Under the pieces are notes generated by a model that ran no database searches, was not told the DNA's origin, and was given only the letters and a program-made list of their open reading frames with translations. DNA of 64,000 nucleotides from Lolium rigidum (Eukaryota; Streptophyta; Magnoliopsida; Poales; Poaceae), in contig NC_061514.1 of NCBI RefSeq assembly GCF_022539505.1, positions 328,087,090 to 328,151,089 of the forward strand, read 5' to 3'. Positions within the stretch are counted from its first letter, which is position 1. The number at the start of each line of letters is the position of its first letter. Shown here in pieces: positions 12,616 to 24,956 of this stretch. A program made the translations under genes and the position numbers.

Positions 12616-14190
12616 GGGTCCCGCATGTCATCCTCTATGAACCAAAATTCTTTCTATTCTTGGATTTTTTTGACCCCCGATTTCTGGCTACTTCCTTTTT
12701 CTTTTGATCCCTTGCCGCCTTGGAAACGTTGACACCGCCGTCGCTAATTGGGACCCGCATGTCATCCTCTATGAGCAATCAACTTTCTTTTCTTGGAGTT
12801 TTTTTGGCACCTCAAATTTGGTCACTTGCCTTTTTCTTTCGATCCCCCGCCGCCTCTCAAACGGTTATACCGCTGCCGCTAAATGGGACCCGCATGTCAT
12901 CCTCTATGTACTATAAAACTTTCTTTTCTTGGATTTTTTTTGGCACCTCATATTTGGTCACTTACCTTTTTCTTTCGATCCCTGCCGCCTCTCAAACGGT
13001 GAGACCGCTGCTGCTAAATGGGACCCGCATGTCATCCTCTATGTACTATAAAACTTTCTTTTCTTGGATTTTTTTTGGAACCTCATATTTGGTCACTTGC
13101 CTTTTTCTTTCGATCCCGTGCAGCCTCTCAAACGGTGATACCGCTGCTGCTAAATGGGACCCGCATGTCATCCTCTATGTACAATCAAGTTTCTTTTCTT
13201 GAATTATTTTTGGCTCCTCAAATTTGGTCACTTGCATTTTTCTTTCGATCTCATGCCACGTTGAGGACCCTGCAGGCTCATGGGACCCGCATGTCATCCT
13301 CTATGTACTATAAAACTTTCTTTTCTTGGATTTTTTGGCACCTCATATTTGGTCACTTGCCTTTTTCTTTCGATCCCCTGCCGCTTCTCAAACGGTGATA
13401 CCGCTGCTGCTAAATGGGACCCGCATGTCATCCTCTATGTACACTCAAGTTTCTTTTCTTGAATTATTTTTGGCTCCTAATATTTGGTCACTTGCCTTTT
13501 TCTTTCGATCTCATGCCACGTTTGAAACGTTGAGGAACCTGCCGGCTCATGGGACCCGCATGTCATCCTCTATGTGCTATAAAAGTTTATTTTCTTGGGT
13601 TTTTTTTCACCCTCTCGATTTTTGGCTATTTCCTTTTCCTTTTGATCCCCTGCCGCCTTGGAAACGTTGAGTAAGTCGCCGACTCATGGGACCCGCATGT
13701 CATCCTCTATGTACAATCAACTTTCTTTTTCTTTTGATCTCAAGACGCATTTGAAACATTGAGACCGCTGCTGCTCATTGGGACCCGCATGTCATACTCT
13801 ATGTACAATAAAGTTTCTTTTCTCGGATTATCTTTGGCTCCTGATATTTTGCCACTTGCCTTTTTCTTTCGATCTCATGCCGCCTTTGAAATGTTGAGTA
13901 AGCTGCTGGCTCATGGGTCCCGCATGTCATCCTCTACGAACGATAAAAGTTTCCTTTCTTGGAGTTATTTTTGACCCCTAATTTCTGGCTATTTGCCTTT
14001 TTCTTTTGATCTCCTGACCCCTTTGAAACGATGAGGACGCTGTTGGCAGGTCGGTCCCACATGTCATCCTCTGTGAACCTTAAAAGTTTCCTTTGATGGA
14101 TTTATTTTGAACCCCTAATTAATTTCGGGATATTTCCTTTTTTTCTTTGATCCCCTGCCGCATTGGAATCGTTGAGGATGCTGGCCACTT
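12616..14190 (+). repeat. 135-bp tandem array, about 12 units, left part of CACTA
   Basis: The phrase gggacccgcatgtcatcctc recurs at 12616, 12750, 12885, 13020, 13156, 13282, 13416, 13551, 13688, 13780, 13915 and 14052 (some with one or two changes), giving a period of about 135 bp with one short unit of 92. Other unit phrases are ctttcttttcttgga, tttggtcacttgcc and tttctttcgatc. The array opens many short frames, but these come from the repetition and show no protein signature. Confidence 0.85.
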
Positions 14191-14293
14191 CGATACGTCT
14201 CCAACGTATCTATAATTTCTCGATGTTCCATGCTTGTTTTATGACAATACCAACATGTTTTGTTCACACTTTATATCGTTTTTATGCGTTTTC
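14191..14293 (+). repeat. Start of a gypsy LTR (same family as gypsy A), cut off by the gap
   Basis: From 14191 the sequence reads gatacgtctccaacgtatct and matches the start of the LTR family of gypsy A (whose minus-strand LTR starts TGATACGTCTC). It runs in the opposite orientation to gypsy A. It ends at the N run, so how much of the element is present is unknown. Confidence 0.65.
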
Positions 14294-14393
14294 NNNNNNN
14301 NNNNNNNNNNNNNNNNNNNNNNNNNNNNNNNNNNNNNNNNNNNNNNNNNNNNNNNNNNNNNNNNNNNNNNNNNNNNNNNNNNNNNNNNNNNNN
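14294..14393. other. Assembly gap (100 N)
   Basis: Exactly 100 N, a conventional placeholder for a gap of unknown size. It begins inside a repetitive LTR, which explains the break. Confidence 0.98.
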
Positions 14394-14925
14394 CGCGTTA
14401 CCTTGTGTTTTGCCCCGGTTGCAAGAAGGAAGACGAGCCGAGGGGACGTCCGTGTTGCAAATGCAGGGTAGCAGTAGATCGAAGCCGAACGAGCACGTAG
14501 AAATGCCGCAGCTGAAATAGCAAGGTTAAATGGTGAACTTGCAAGCGCGCCTGGCTGACCTAGCAATCTTGAAGGCACCAGCTTCCCGCAGCGACAACAC
14601 CCAGCAGACAAGTCCCCCTCATGGCAAACGGACGAAGATGAATGATGAGCAGTGGCTGGAGCGTAGTGATGCGCCGAAGAGTAGTGATTATTGGCGTAAC
14701 CTCGAGGATGCGGTCGTGGACCGGTGCCGATCGAAGAGTGATGATCCGTGGACGACGGAGATGAGTGATCAGCGGAGCCCGAAGAGTGATAATCCGTGGC
14801 GGACGAAGCCGGGCAATTACCGACGACTTCTCCAAGATCCATGCCTAGTTAATTATTTGTATTTGCTTGTCAAGAAACTTTGCTTCTATCGTCTCAGATT
14901 ATCAGAGAAATCATACTTTTCCTGA
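14394..14925 (+). pseudogene. Coding remnant with CPGC...CCKC motif and polar repeats
   Basis: Directly after the gap a frame reads LVFCPGCKKEDEPRGRPCCK, with paired cysteines spaced like a small zinc-binding motif (CPGC, then CCKC). It is followed by a possible splice donor near 14466. A second frame just downstream reads EAERARRNAAAEIARLNGEL, a short helical segment. A third frame (14530-14925) is polar, with two related blocks, RSKSDDPWTTE and SPKSDNPWRTK. No continuous gene is present and I do not recognise the parent protein. It may be a captured host gene fragment or a transposon accessory gene truncated by the gap. Confidence 0.35.
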
Positions 14926-14949
14926 TGTGAATAGTACTGTCAGATCTGG

Positions 14950-15581
14950 TTGAATATTCACACCCAGATTTATCTTTTTTGTTTCTCTAAGTGTACAAAG
15001 TGTGTTTTCTGTGGGGAACAGGAGACCATTCAACACCTTTTTATTGAATGCCCTTTAGCTAAACTCTTATGGCGTACTGTGAATTTTACTTATGCTCTCC
15101 CACCTCCCACCAATATTACCAATATGATTGGTAATTGGTTGAATGGAGTCGATAGACAATCAAAAGCTTTTATCCGGATTGGGGTTTCTGCTTTATGTTG
15201 GTCTATTTGGAAGAGTAGGAATGACATAATTTTTAATAAAAAACCTTCCTTTCATTTTTTCCAGGTTATTCATATGGTTTCCCATTGGGTCCAACTTTGG
15301 GCCCTACTCTCTCCGGAGGGGCAGCGGGATGCCATGGCTTCTGGATGCACACGGCTCCCGATGGTCGCTCGAGATATCTTGTGCCGGGCTGGTTGGCGTC
15401 ATACTAGAAGACTATGTTGATGTGTAGTCTTACTATGTGTTTCTTTCGATGGTTGATTCTTGTATCAATCCTCGATGATGAGTGATTTGTAAACATTTAT
15501 ACTTTAAATTTTTTTTAATAAAAGGATGTGTGCATCATCATGATGCATAAGCCGGGGATGACCCCCATTTCGAAAAAAAAA
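14950..15581 (+). mobile_element. 5'-truncated LINE (zf-RVT C-terminal domain) with poly-A
   Basis: The frame to 15420 encodes CVFCGEQETIQHLFIECPLA, the Cys/His pattern (CxxC...HxxxxC) of the zf-RVT domain found at the C-terminus of plant L1 reverse transcriptases, followed by a Trp-rich tail (CWSIWKSRNDIIF). The stop is at 15418-15420. A non-coding tail follows and ends in a run of nine A at 15573-15581. The endonuclease and reverse transcriptase are missing, as expected for 5' truncation during target-primed reverse transcription. Confidence 0.75.
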
Positions 15582-15639
15582 TGTCGAATTTGAATTTGAA
15601 GTTACATGTACATCTCCATAATATATGTGTATGCCTCAA

Positions 15640-17915
15640 GTTTCACGAGAAATCTAGGGGGGTAGACCCGCCGGGGCACGCGTTCCGCTGTTTTGGGGAA
15701 GGAGGGGGAGAACGACCGCCGGAGCACCGAAACCCCACCAAATCTTGCATGTGGACCTATGATATGTGTTAAAGTGTGGTGCAAGGTCTAATGGTGCAAA
15801 AGTAGCTCCCCTAAACCCTAAACCCTAAACTGGGGAGGCTTCGAGCCCTAATCCCCTCTAAATCCCTAAACCACGACGCCGGAGCTACGGAACCATGCAT
15901 CATAAACCCTAACCCTAACCCTAAACCCTAATCCTATACCTAACCATAAATACTTACCTTTAAACTAAACCCTAGCCCTAGCCCCTAAACCCTAGCCCTA
16001 ACCCTACACCTAACCCTAACCAGTAGATCAGGCACACCCTCGATCGTGTGATAATGGCTCTAGCTGCGGGTATATGTGCCAAAGGGTCCCAATCTTGGTT
16101 CTACATGTGTATATGTACTAAACAAACCTAAAAGAATGAAAAGTTACATTGGTGCACCCTGCGCGGAGAAATCTAGGGGGTAGACCCGCCGGGCACGCGT
16201 TCCGCCGTTTTGGGGGAGGAGGGGGATAACGACCGCCGGAGCACCGAACCCCACCAAATCTTGCATGTGGACCTATGATATGTGTTAAAGTGTGGTGCAA
16301 GGTCTAATGGTGCAAAAGTAGCTCCCCTAAACCCTAAACCCTAAACTCGGGAGGCTTCGAGCCCTAATCCCCTCTAAATCCCTAAACCACGACGCCGGAG
16401 CTACGGAACCATGCATCATAAACCCTAACCCTAACCCTAAACCCTAATCCTATACCTAACCATAAATACTTACCTTTAAACTAAACCCTAGCCCTAGCCC
16501 CTAAACCCTAGCCCTAACCCTACACCTAACCCTAACCAGTAGATCAGGCACACCTCGATCGTGTGATAATGGCTCTAGCTGCGGGTATATGTGCCAAAGG
16601 GTCCCAATCTTGGTTCTACATGTGTATATGTACTAAACAAACCTAAAAGAATGAAAAGTTACATTGGTGCACCCTCGCGCGGAGAAATCTAGGGGGTAGA
16701 CCCGCCGGGCACGCGTTCCACTGTTTTGGGGGAGGAGGGGATAACGACCGCCGGAGCACCGGAACCCCACCAAATCTTGCATGTGGACCTATGATATGTG
16801 TTAAAGTGTGGTGCAAGGTCTAATGGTGCAAAAGTAGCTCCCTAAACCCTAAACCCTAAACCGGGAGGCTTCGAGCCCTAAATCCCCTCTAAATCCCTAA
16901 ACCACGACACCGGAGCTACAGAACCATGCATCATAAACCCTAACCCTAACCCTATACCCTAACCATAAACCTAACCATAAATACCTTTAAACCTAAACCC
17001 TAGCCCTAGCCCCTAAACCCTAGCCCTAACCCTACACCTAACCCTAACCAAGAGATCGTGCACACCTCGATCGTGTGATAATGGCTCTAGCTGCGGGTAT
17101 ATGTGCCAAAGGGTCCCAATCTTGGTTCTACATGTGTATATGTACTAAACAAACCTAAAAGAATGAAAAGTTACATTGGTGCACCCTGCGCGGAGAAATC
17201 TAGGGGGGTAGACCCGCCGGGGCACGCGTTCCGCCGTTTTGGGGGAGGAGGGGGATAACGACCGCCGGAGCACCGGAACCCCACCAAACCTTGCATGTGG
17301 ACCTATGATATGTGTCAAAGTGTGGTGCAAGGTCTAATGGTGCAAAAGTAGCTCCCCTAAACCCTAAACCCTAAACTCGGGGAGGCTTCGAGCACTAAAA
17401 CGCCTCTAAAACCCTAAACCACGACACCGGAGCCGCAGAACCATGCATCATAAACCCTAACCCTAACCCTATACCCTAAACATATACCTAACCATAAATA
17501 CTTACCTTTAACCTAAACCCTAGCCCTACCCCTAAACCCTAGCCCTAACCCTACACCTAACCCTAACCGAGTAGATCGTGCACACCCTCGATCGTGTGAT
17601 AATGGCTCTAGGCTCGCGGGTATATGTGCCAAAGGGTCCCAATCTTGGTTCTACATGTGTATATGTACTAAACAAACCTAAAAGGATGAAAAGTTACATT
17701 GGTGCACCCTGCGCGGAGAAATCTAGGGAGGTAGACCCGTCCGGGCACGCGTTCCATGCCGTTTTGGGGGAGGAGGGGGATAACGACCGCCGGAAGCACC
17801 GGAACCCCACCAAACCTTGCATGTGGACCTATGATATGTGTCAAAGTGTGGTGCAAGGTCTAATGGTGCAAAAGTAGCTCCCCCAAACCCTAAACCCTAA
17901 ACTCGGGGAGGCTTT
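15640..17915 (+). repeat. 517-bp tandem array with telomere-like CCCTAAA blocks, about 4.4 units
   Basis: The phrase gagaaatctaggg recurs at 15647, 16166, 16682, 17193 and 17716 (spacings 519, 516, 511 and 523). Each unit carries two or three clusters of degenerate ccctaaaccctaaa and ccctaaccctaacc, with ctagccctagccccta, next to unique-looking sequence such as gatcgtgtgataatggctct. Repeated 60-aa minus-strand frames starting MHHTLTHIIGPHARFGGV merely reflect the repetition. The last unit breaks inside ctcggggaggct at 17915, where the next array starts. Confidence 0.9.
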
Positions 17916-20900
17916 TTTTTGTGAAGCGGCCTACATGGCGCGCATTTCGGCATCGCGCGGGACCTCCGCGCGGCGGTAGGATACCTCCTACGCACCACCT
18001 ATCACATGCCGTATGCGCGCGGAAGCCATCCGGGAATCCCACCCGCTTCTCGCGGTGCCCCGCCGAATCCGCCGGAAACCGTCCGGATCTCGAACCGGGG
18101 CGACACTTTCCTTCGCTCAATAAATGGAGGGAAAAATGTTTTTAGGTCTAGGACGCGTCATTTTATGTGCTAAATGTTTTCCGTTTCGCGCGTTGGCGGA
18201 CGGGTGCACGCGCGCGCCCGGCACGGCCATACCGCATGTCCCGCGGCCCCGTTTTGCGCAGCTTGGCAAAGCAAACGGAGCCAAAAATCGAGCGGAGCCG
18301 CGTGGCGTCATTTTATGTGTCCCGGTAACCACCGCAAAAGACGGAACTGGGATACGGCAATTATCTTGGAGAACCCTTCACGAACGTGGCTATCTCGTCC
18401 GGAGTTCTATGGCTTTTAGGGGAAATGAGTAGGAAACGGCCCGTTTCACCACATAGTTTGTCGGAACGAGGCCATATTTGGCACGTGCGTGGGCCTTAGG
18501 ATGGGAAGCAAGGCCCCGGTCGCGGATTTCTAATCCGAACCACGGGCGACGGTTTTTCCATTTTCGGGGTGCCGAAGGGCTTTTCTTTGTGAAGCAGCCT
18601 ACATGGCGCGCATTTCAGCATCGCGCGGGACCTCCGCGCGGCGGTAGGATACCTCCTACGCACCACCTATCACATGCCGTATGCGCGCGGAAGCCATCCG
18701 GGAATCCCACCCGCTTCTCGCGGTGCCCCGCCGAATCCGCCGGAAACCGTCCGGATCTGAACTGGGGCGACACTTTCCTTCGCTCAATAAATGGAGGGAA
18801 AAATGTTTTTAGGTCTAGGACGCGTCATTTTATGTGCTAAATGTTTTCCGTTTCGCGCGTTGGCGGACGGGTGCACGCGCGCGCCCGGTACGGCCATACC
18901 GCATGTCCCGGCGGCCCCGTTTTGCGCAGCTTGGCAAAGCAAACGGAGCCAAAAAATCGAGCGGAGCCGCGTGTCGTCATTTTATGTGTCCCGGTAACCA
19001 CCGCAAAAGACGGAACCGGGATACGGCAATTATCTTGGAGAACCCTTCACGAACAGTGGCTATCTCGTCCGGAGTTCTATGGCTTTTAGGGGAAATGAGT
19101 AGGAAACGGCCCGTTTCACCACATAGTTTGCTCGGAACGAGGCCATATTTGGCACGTGCGTGGGCCTTAGGATGGGAAGCAAGGCCCCGGTCGCGGATTT
19201 CTAATCCGAACCACGGGCGACGGTTTTTCCATTTTCGGGGTGCCGAAGGGCTTTTCTTTGTGAAGCAGCCTACATGGCGCGCATTTCAGTATCGCGCGGG
19301 ACCTCCGCGCGGCGGTAGGATACCTCCTACGCACCACCTATCACATGCCGTATGCGCGCGGAAGCCATCCGGGAATCCCACCCGCTTCTCGCGGTGCTCC
19401 GCCGAATCCGGCCGGAAACCGTCCGGATCCGAACCGGGCGACACTTTCCTTCGCTCAATAAATGGAGGTAAAAATGTTTTTAGGTCTAGGACGCGTCATT
19501 TTATGTGCTAAATGTTTTCCGTTTCGCGCGTTGGCGGACGGGTGCACGCGCGCGCCCGGCACGGCCATACCGCATGTCCCGGCGGCCCCGTTTTGCGCAG
19601 TTGGCAAAGCAAACGGAGCCAAAAAATCGAGCGGAGCCGCGTGTCGTCATTTTATGTGTCCTGGTAACCACCGCAAAAGACGGAACCGGGATACGGCAAT
19701 TATCTTGGAGAACCCTTCACGAACGTGGCTATCTCGTCCGGAGTTCTATGGCTTTTAGGGGAAATGAGTAGGAAACGGCCCGTTTCACCACATAGTTTGT
19801 CGGAACGAGGCCATATTTGGCACGTGCGTGGGCCTTAGGATGGGAAGCAAGGCCCCGGTCGCGGATTTCCAATCCGAACCACGGGCGACGGTTTTTCCAT
19901 TTTCGGGTGCCGGAAGGGCTTTTTTTGTGAAGCAGCTACATGGCGCGCATTTCGAGCATCGCGCGGGACCTCCGCGCGGCGGTAGGATACCTCCTACGCA
20001 CCACCTATCACATGCCGTATGCGCGCGGAAGCCATCCGGGAATCCCACCCGCTTCTCGCGGTGCCCCGCCGAATCCGCCGGAAACCGTCCGGATCCGAAC
20101 CGGGGCGACACTTTCCTTCGCTCAATAAATGGAGGGAAAAATGTTTTTAGGTCTAGGACGCGTCATTTTATGTGCTAAATGTTTTCCGTTTCGCGCGTTG
20201 GCGGACGGGTGCACGCGCGCGCCCGGTACGGCCATACCGCATGTCCCGGCGGCCCCGTTTTGCGCAGCTTGGCAAAGCAAACGGAGCCAAAAATCGAGCG
20301 GAGCCGCGTGGCGTCATTTTATGTGTCCTGGTAACCACCGCAAAAGACGGAACTGGGATACGGCAATTATCTTGGAGAACCCTTCACGAACAGTGGCTAT
20401 CTCGTCCGGAGTTCTATGGCTTTTAGGGGAAATGAGTAGGAAACGGCCCGTTTCACCACATAGTTTGTCGGAACGAGGCCATATTTGGCACGTGCGTGGG
20501 CCTTAGGATGGGAAGCAAGGCCCCGGTCGCGGATTTCCAATCCGAACCACGGGCGACGGTTTTTCCATTTTCGGGTGCCGGAAGGGCTTTTTTTGTGAAG
20601 CAGCCTACATGGCGCGCATTTCAGCATCGCGCGGGACCTCCGCGCGGCGGTAGGATACCTCCTACGCACCACCTATCACATGCCGTATGCGCGCGGAAGC
20701 CATCCGGGAATCCCACCCGCTTCTCGCGGTGCCCCGCCGAATCCGGCCGGAAACCGTCCGGATCCGAACCGGGGCGACACTTTCCTTCGCTCAATAAATG
20801 GAGGGAAAAATGTTTTTAGGTCTAGGACGCGTCATTTTATGTGCTAAATGTTTTCCGTTTCGCGCGTTGGCGGACGGGTGCACGCGCGCGCCCGGCACGG

Positions 20901-23900
20901 CCATACCGCATGTCCCGGCGGCCCCGTTTTGCGCAGCTTGGCAAAGCAAACGGAGCCAAAAAATCGAGCGGAGCCGCGTGGCGTCATTTTATGTGTCCTG
21001 GTAACCACCGCAAAAGACGGAACTCGGGATACGGCAATTATCTTGGAGAACCCTTCACGAACAGGGCTATCTCGTCCGGAGTTCTATGGCTTTTAGGGGA
21101 AATGAGTAGGAAACGGCCCGTTTCACCACATAGTTTGTCGGAACGAGGCCATATTTGGCACGTGCGTGGGCCTTAGGATGGGAAGCAAGGCCCCGGTCGC
21201 GGATTTCCAATCCGAACCACGGGCGACGGTTTTTCCATTTTCGGGGTGCCGGAAGGGCTTTTTTTGTGAAGCAGCCTACATGGCGCGCATTTCAGCATCG
21301 CGCGGGACCTCCGCGCGGCGGTAGGATACCTCCTACGCACCACCTATCACATGCCGTATGCGCGCGGAAGCCATCCGGGAATCCCACCCGCTTCTGCGGT
21401 GCCCCGCCGAATCCGGCCGGAAACCGTCCGGATCCGAACCGGGGCGACACTTTCCTTCGCTCAATAAATGGAGGGAAAAATGTTTTTAGGTCTAGGACGC
21501 GTCATTTTATGTGCTAAATGTTTTCCGTTTCGCGCGTTGGCGGACGGGTGCACGCGCGCGCCCGTTACGGCCATACCGCATGTCCCGGCGGCCCCGTTTT
21601 GCGCAGCTGGCAAAGCAAACGGAGCCAAAAATCGAGCGGAGCCGCGTGGCGTCATTTTATGTGTCCCGGTAACCACCGCAAAAGACGGAACTGGGATACG
21701 GCAATTATCTTGGAGAACCCTTCACGAACGGGGCTATCTCGTCCGGAGTTCTATGGCTTTTAGGGGAAATGAGTAGGAAACGGCCCGTTTCACCACATAG
21801 TTTGTCTGAACGAGGCCATATTTGGCACGTGCGTGGGCCTTAGGATGGGAAGCAAGGCCCCGGTCGCGGATTTCCAATCCGAACCACGGGCGACGGTTTT
21901 TCCATTTTCGGGGTGCCGGAAGGGCTTTTTTTTGTGAAGCAGCTACATGGCGCGCATTTCGCTTCGCGCGGGACCTCCGCGCCGCGGTAGGATACCTCCT
22001 ACGCACCACCTATCACATGCCATATGCGCGCGGAAGACATCCGGGAATCCCACCCGCTTCTCGCGGTGCCCCGCCGAATCCGCCGGAAACCGTCCGGATC
22101 CGAACTGGGGCGACACTTTCCTTCGCTCAATAAATGGAGGGAAAAATGTTTTTAGGTCTAGGACGCGTCATTTTAATGTGCTAAATGTTTTCCGTTTCGC
22201 GCGTTGGCGGACGGGTGCACGCGCGCGCCCGGTACGGCCATACCGCATGTCCCGGCGGCCCCGTTTTGCGCAGCTTGGCAAAGCAAACGGAGCCAAAAAT
22301 CGAGCGGAGCCGCGTGGCGTCATTTTATGTGTCCTGGTAACCACCGCAAAAGACGGAACTGGGATACGGCAATTATCTTGGAGAACCCTTCACGAACAGG
22401 GCTATCTCGTCCGGAGTTCTATGGCTTTTAGGGGAAATGAGTAGGAAACGGCCCGTTTCACCACATAGTTTGTCGAAACGAGGCCATATTTGGCACGTAC
22501 GTGCGTGGACCTTAGGATGGGAAGCAAGGCCCCGTGTCGCGGATTTCCAATCCGAACCACGGGCGACGGTTTTTCCATTTTCGGGGTGCCGAAGGGCTTT
22601 TTTTTGTGAAGCAGCCTACATGGCGCGCATTTCAGCATCGCGCGGGACCTCCGCGCGGCGGTAGGATACCTCCTACGCACCACCTATCACATGCCATATG
22701 CGCGCGGAAGACATCCGGGAATCCCACCCGCTTCTCGCGGTGCCCCGCCGAATCCGCCGGAAACCGTCCGGATCCGAACCGGGGCGACACTTTCCTTCGC
22801 TCAATAAATGGAGGGAAAAATGTTTTTAGGTCTAGGACGCGTCATTTTAATGTGCTAAATGTTTTCCGTTTAGCGCGTTGGCGGACGGGTGCACGCGCGC
22901 GCCCGGTACGGCCATACCGCATGTCCCGGCGGCCCCATTTTGCGCAGTTGGCAAAGCAAACGGAGCCAAAAAATTAATCGAGCGGAGCCGCGTGGCGTCA
23001 TTTTATGTGTCCTGGTAACCACTGCAAAAGACGGAACTGGGATACGGCAATTATCTTGGAGAACCCTTCACGAACAGGGGCTATCTCGTCCGGAGTTCTA
23101 TGGCTTTTAGGGGAAATGAGTAGGAAACGGCCCGTTTCACCACATAGTTTGTCGGAACGAGGCCATATTTGGCACGTACGTGCGTGGACCTTAGGATGGA
23201 AGCAAGGCCCGTGTCGCGGATTTCCAATCCGAACCACGGGCGACGGTTTTTCCATTTTCGGGTGCCGGAAGGGCTTTTTTTGTGAAGCGGCTACATGGCG
23301 CGCATTTCAAGATCGCGCGGGACCTCCGCGCGGCGATAGGATACCTCCTACGCACCACCTATCACATGCCATATGCGCGCGGAAGCCATCCGGGAATCCC
23401 ACCCGCCTCTGCGGTGCCCCGCCGAATCCGCCGGAAACCGTCCGGATCTCGAACCGGGGCGACACTTTCCTTCGCTCAATAAATGGAGGGAAAAATGTTT
23501 TTAGGTCTAGGACGCGTCATTTTAATGTGCTAAATGTTTTCCGTTTAGCGCGTTGGCGGACGGGTGCACGCGCGCGCCCGCACGGCCATACCGCATGTCC
23601 CGCGGCCCCGTTTTGCGCAGTTGGCAAAGCAAACGGAGCCAAAAATCGAGCGGAGCCGCGTGGCGTCATTTTATGTGTCCCGGTAACCACCGCAAAAGAC
23701 GGAACTGGGATACGGCAATTATCTTGGAGAACCCTTCACGAACAGGGCTATCTCGTCCGGAGTTCTATGGCTTTTAGGGGAAATGAGTAGGAAACGGCCC
23801 GTTTCACCACATAGTTTGTCGGAACGAGGCCATATTTGGCACGTACGTGCGTGGACCTTAGGATAGGAAGCAAGGCCCGTGTCGCGGATTTCCAATCCGA

Positions 23901-24345
23901 ACCACGGCGACGGTTTTTCCATTTTCGGGTGCCGGAAGGGCTTTTTTTTGTGAAGCGGCTACATGGCGCGCATTTCAGTATCGCGCGGGACCTCCGCGCG
24001 GCGATAGGATACCTCCTACGCACCACCTATCACATGCCGTATGCGCGCGGTAGCCATCTGGGAATCCCTCCCGCTTCTCGCGGTGTCCCGCCGAATCCGC
24101 TAGAAACCGACCGGGAGGATTTAAACCGGGGCCACACTTTCCTTGGCTCAATAAATGGAGGGAAACATGTTTTTAGGTCTAGGACGCGTCATTTTATGTG
24201 CTAAATGTTTTCCGTTTCGCGCGTTGGCGGACGGGTGCATGCGCGCGCCCGGTACGGCCATACCGCATGTCCCGGCGGCCCCGTTTTGCGCAGTTGGCAA
24301 ATTAAACGGAGCCAAAAAAATCGAGCGGAGACGACATTCTAGCTA
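17916..24345 (+). repeat. 669-bp GC-rich tandem array, 9 full units plus a partial
   Basis: The phrase gtgaagc[ag]g followed by ctacatggcgcgcattt recurs at 17921, 18589, 19260, 19927, 20595, 21266, 21934, 22606, 23282 and 23950 (spacings 667-676). Units are very similar and differ mostly by single-base insertions or deletions. The last unit decays after about 24300. The GC-rich units open long frames on both strands (up to 261 codons), but the unit length is not a constant multiple of three and frames shift from unit to unit, so I do not consider them genes. Subtypes are visible: units from about 22150 onward share attttaatgtgc and, from about 22490, cacgtacgtgcgtggacc. Confidence 0.92.
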
Positions 24346-24956
24346 GGAGAATCCTTCACGATCGAACTGCCACGTTCGGAATCTTGATGTATATAGAATG
24401 GGATAAAGCTTGCATATGCCTTATGATAAGCATATAATTAGTGTGTGCAAGAGACATATATTATTTGACCTAATTAACCAAACATTTTCTCGATTTTTTT
24501 TATATAATTTAATTATTAAGGATTCTAGGAGTTTCATATATCCCTATATTATTATCATTAAAGGAATGAAGGTGACACACGTTTAATTACATGATATTCT
24601 CGTTTTTATAAATATTTTAACCTACACCAAATTATATGCATTATTGCGCATTTAATTATTATTGTTTTGCACAAAAAAGCCCCAAAAATTCCCTCCAAAA
24701 CCCCAAAACCCCAAAACCCTCCAAAACCCCAAAACTCTCCCGCCCAGCCTTCTCCCGCCGCATCTCAAAAAAAAAAAAAAAAAGCTTCTCCCGCCGACTC
24801 CAAACGAAATGTTTTGAATCCGCCCGCCACTAACCTAAGCCGGAAAGGAGGGCAAATGTCCGAAACGCCACTAACCTAAGCCGGAAAGGAGGGACATTTC
24901 AGTCAAATCCCGTACGAGCTCCCTCAATTCCCCAATTCCCCTCCCACTCCGGTGCG
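24346..24956. other. Non-coding spacer of CACTA upstream of the PTTA gene
   Basis: AT-rich to about 24670, then C-rich with repeated ccccaaaa, then a run of about 17 A near 24768, and a repeated phrase (ccactaacctaagccggaaa) at 24826 and 24869. It may hold the promoter and 5' UTR of the following gene. I see no clear TATA box at a defined distance. Confidence 0.4.

Noticed and set aside
12720..13974. Overlapping frames with repeated GTRMSSSMY in the 135-bp array
   Set aside because: The peptide repeat follows the DNA period, all three frames are open in places, and there is no start context or domain.
15780..17915. Telomere or chromosome end
   Set aside because: The CCCTAAA words are degenerate, interleaved with other sequence and repeated every 517 bp inside a transposon.
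18834..23790. Long open frames (up to 225-261 codons) in the 669-bp array
   Set aside because: They recur with the repeat on both strands, change frame between units because unit lengths vary by single bases, and show no protein motif. They are a by-product of GC-rich repeats.
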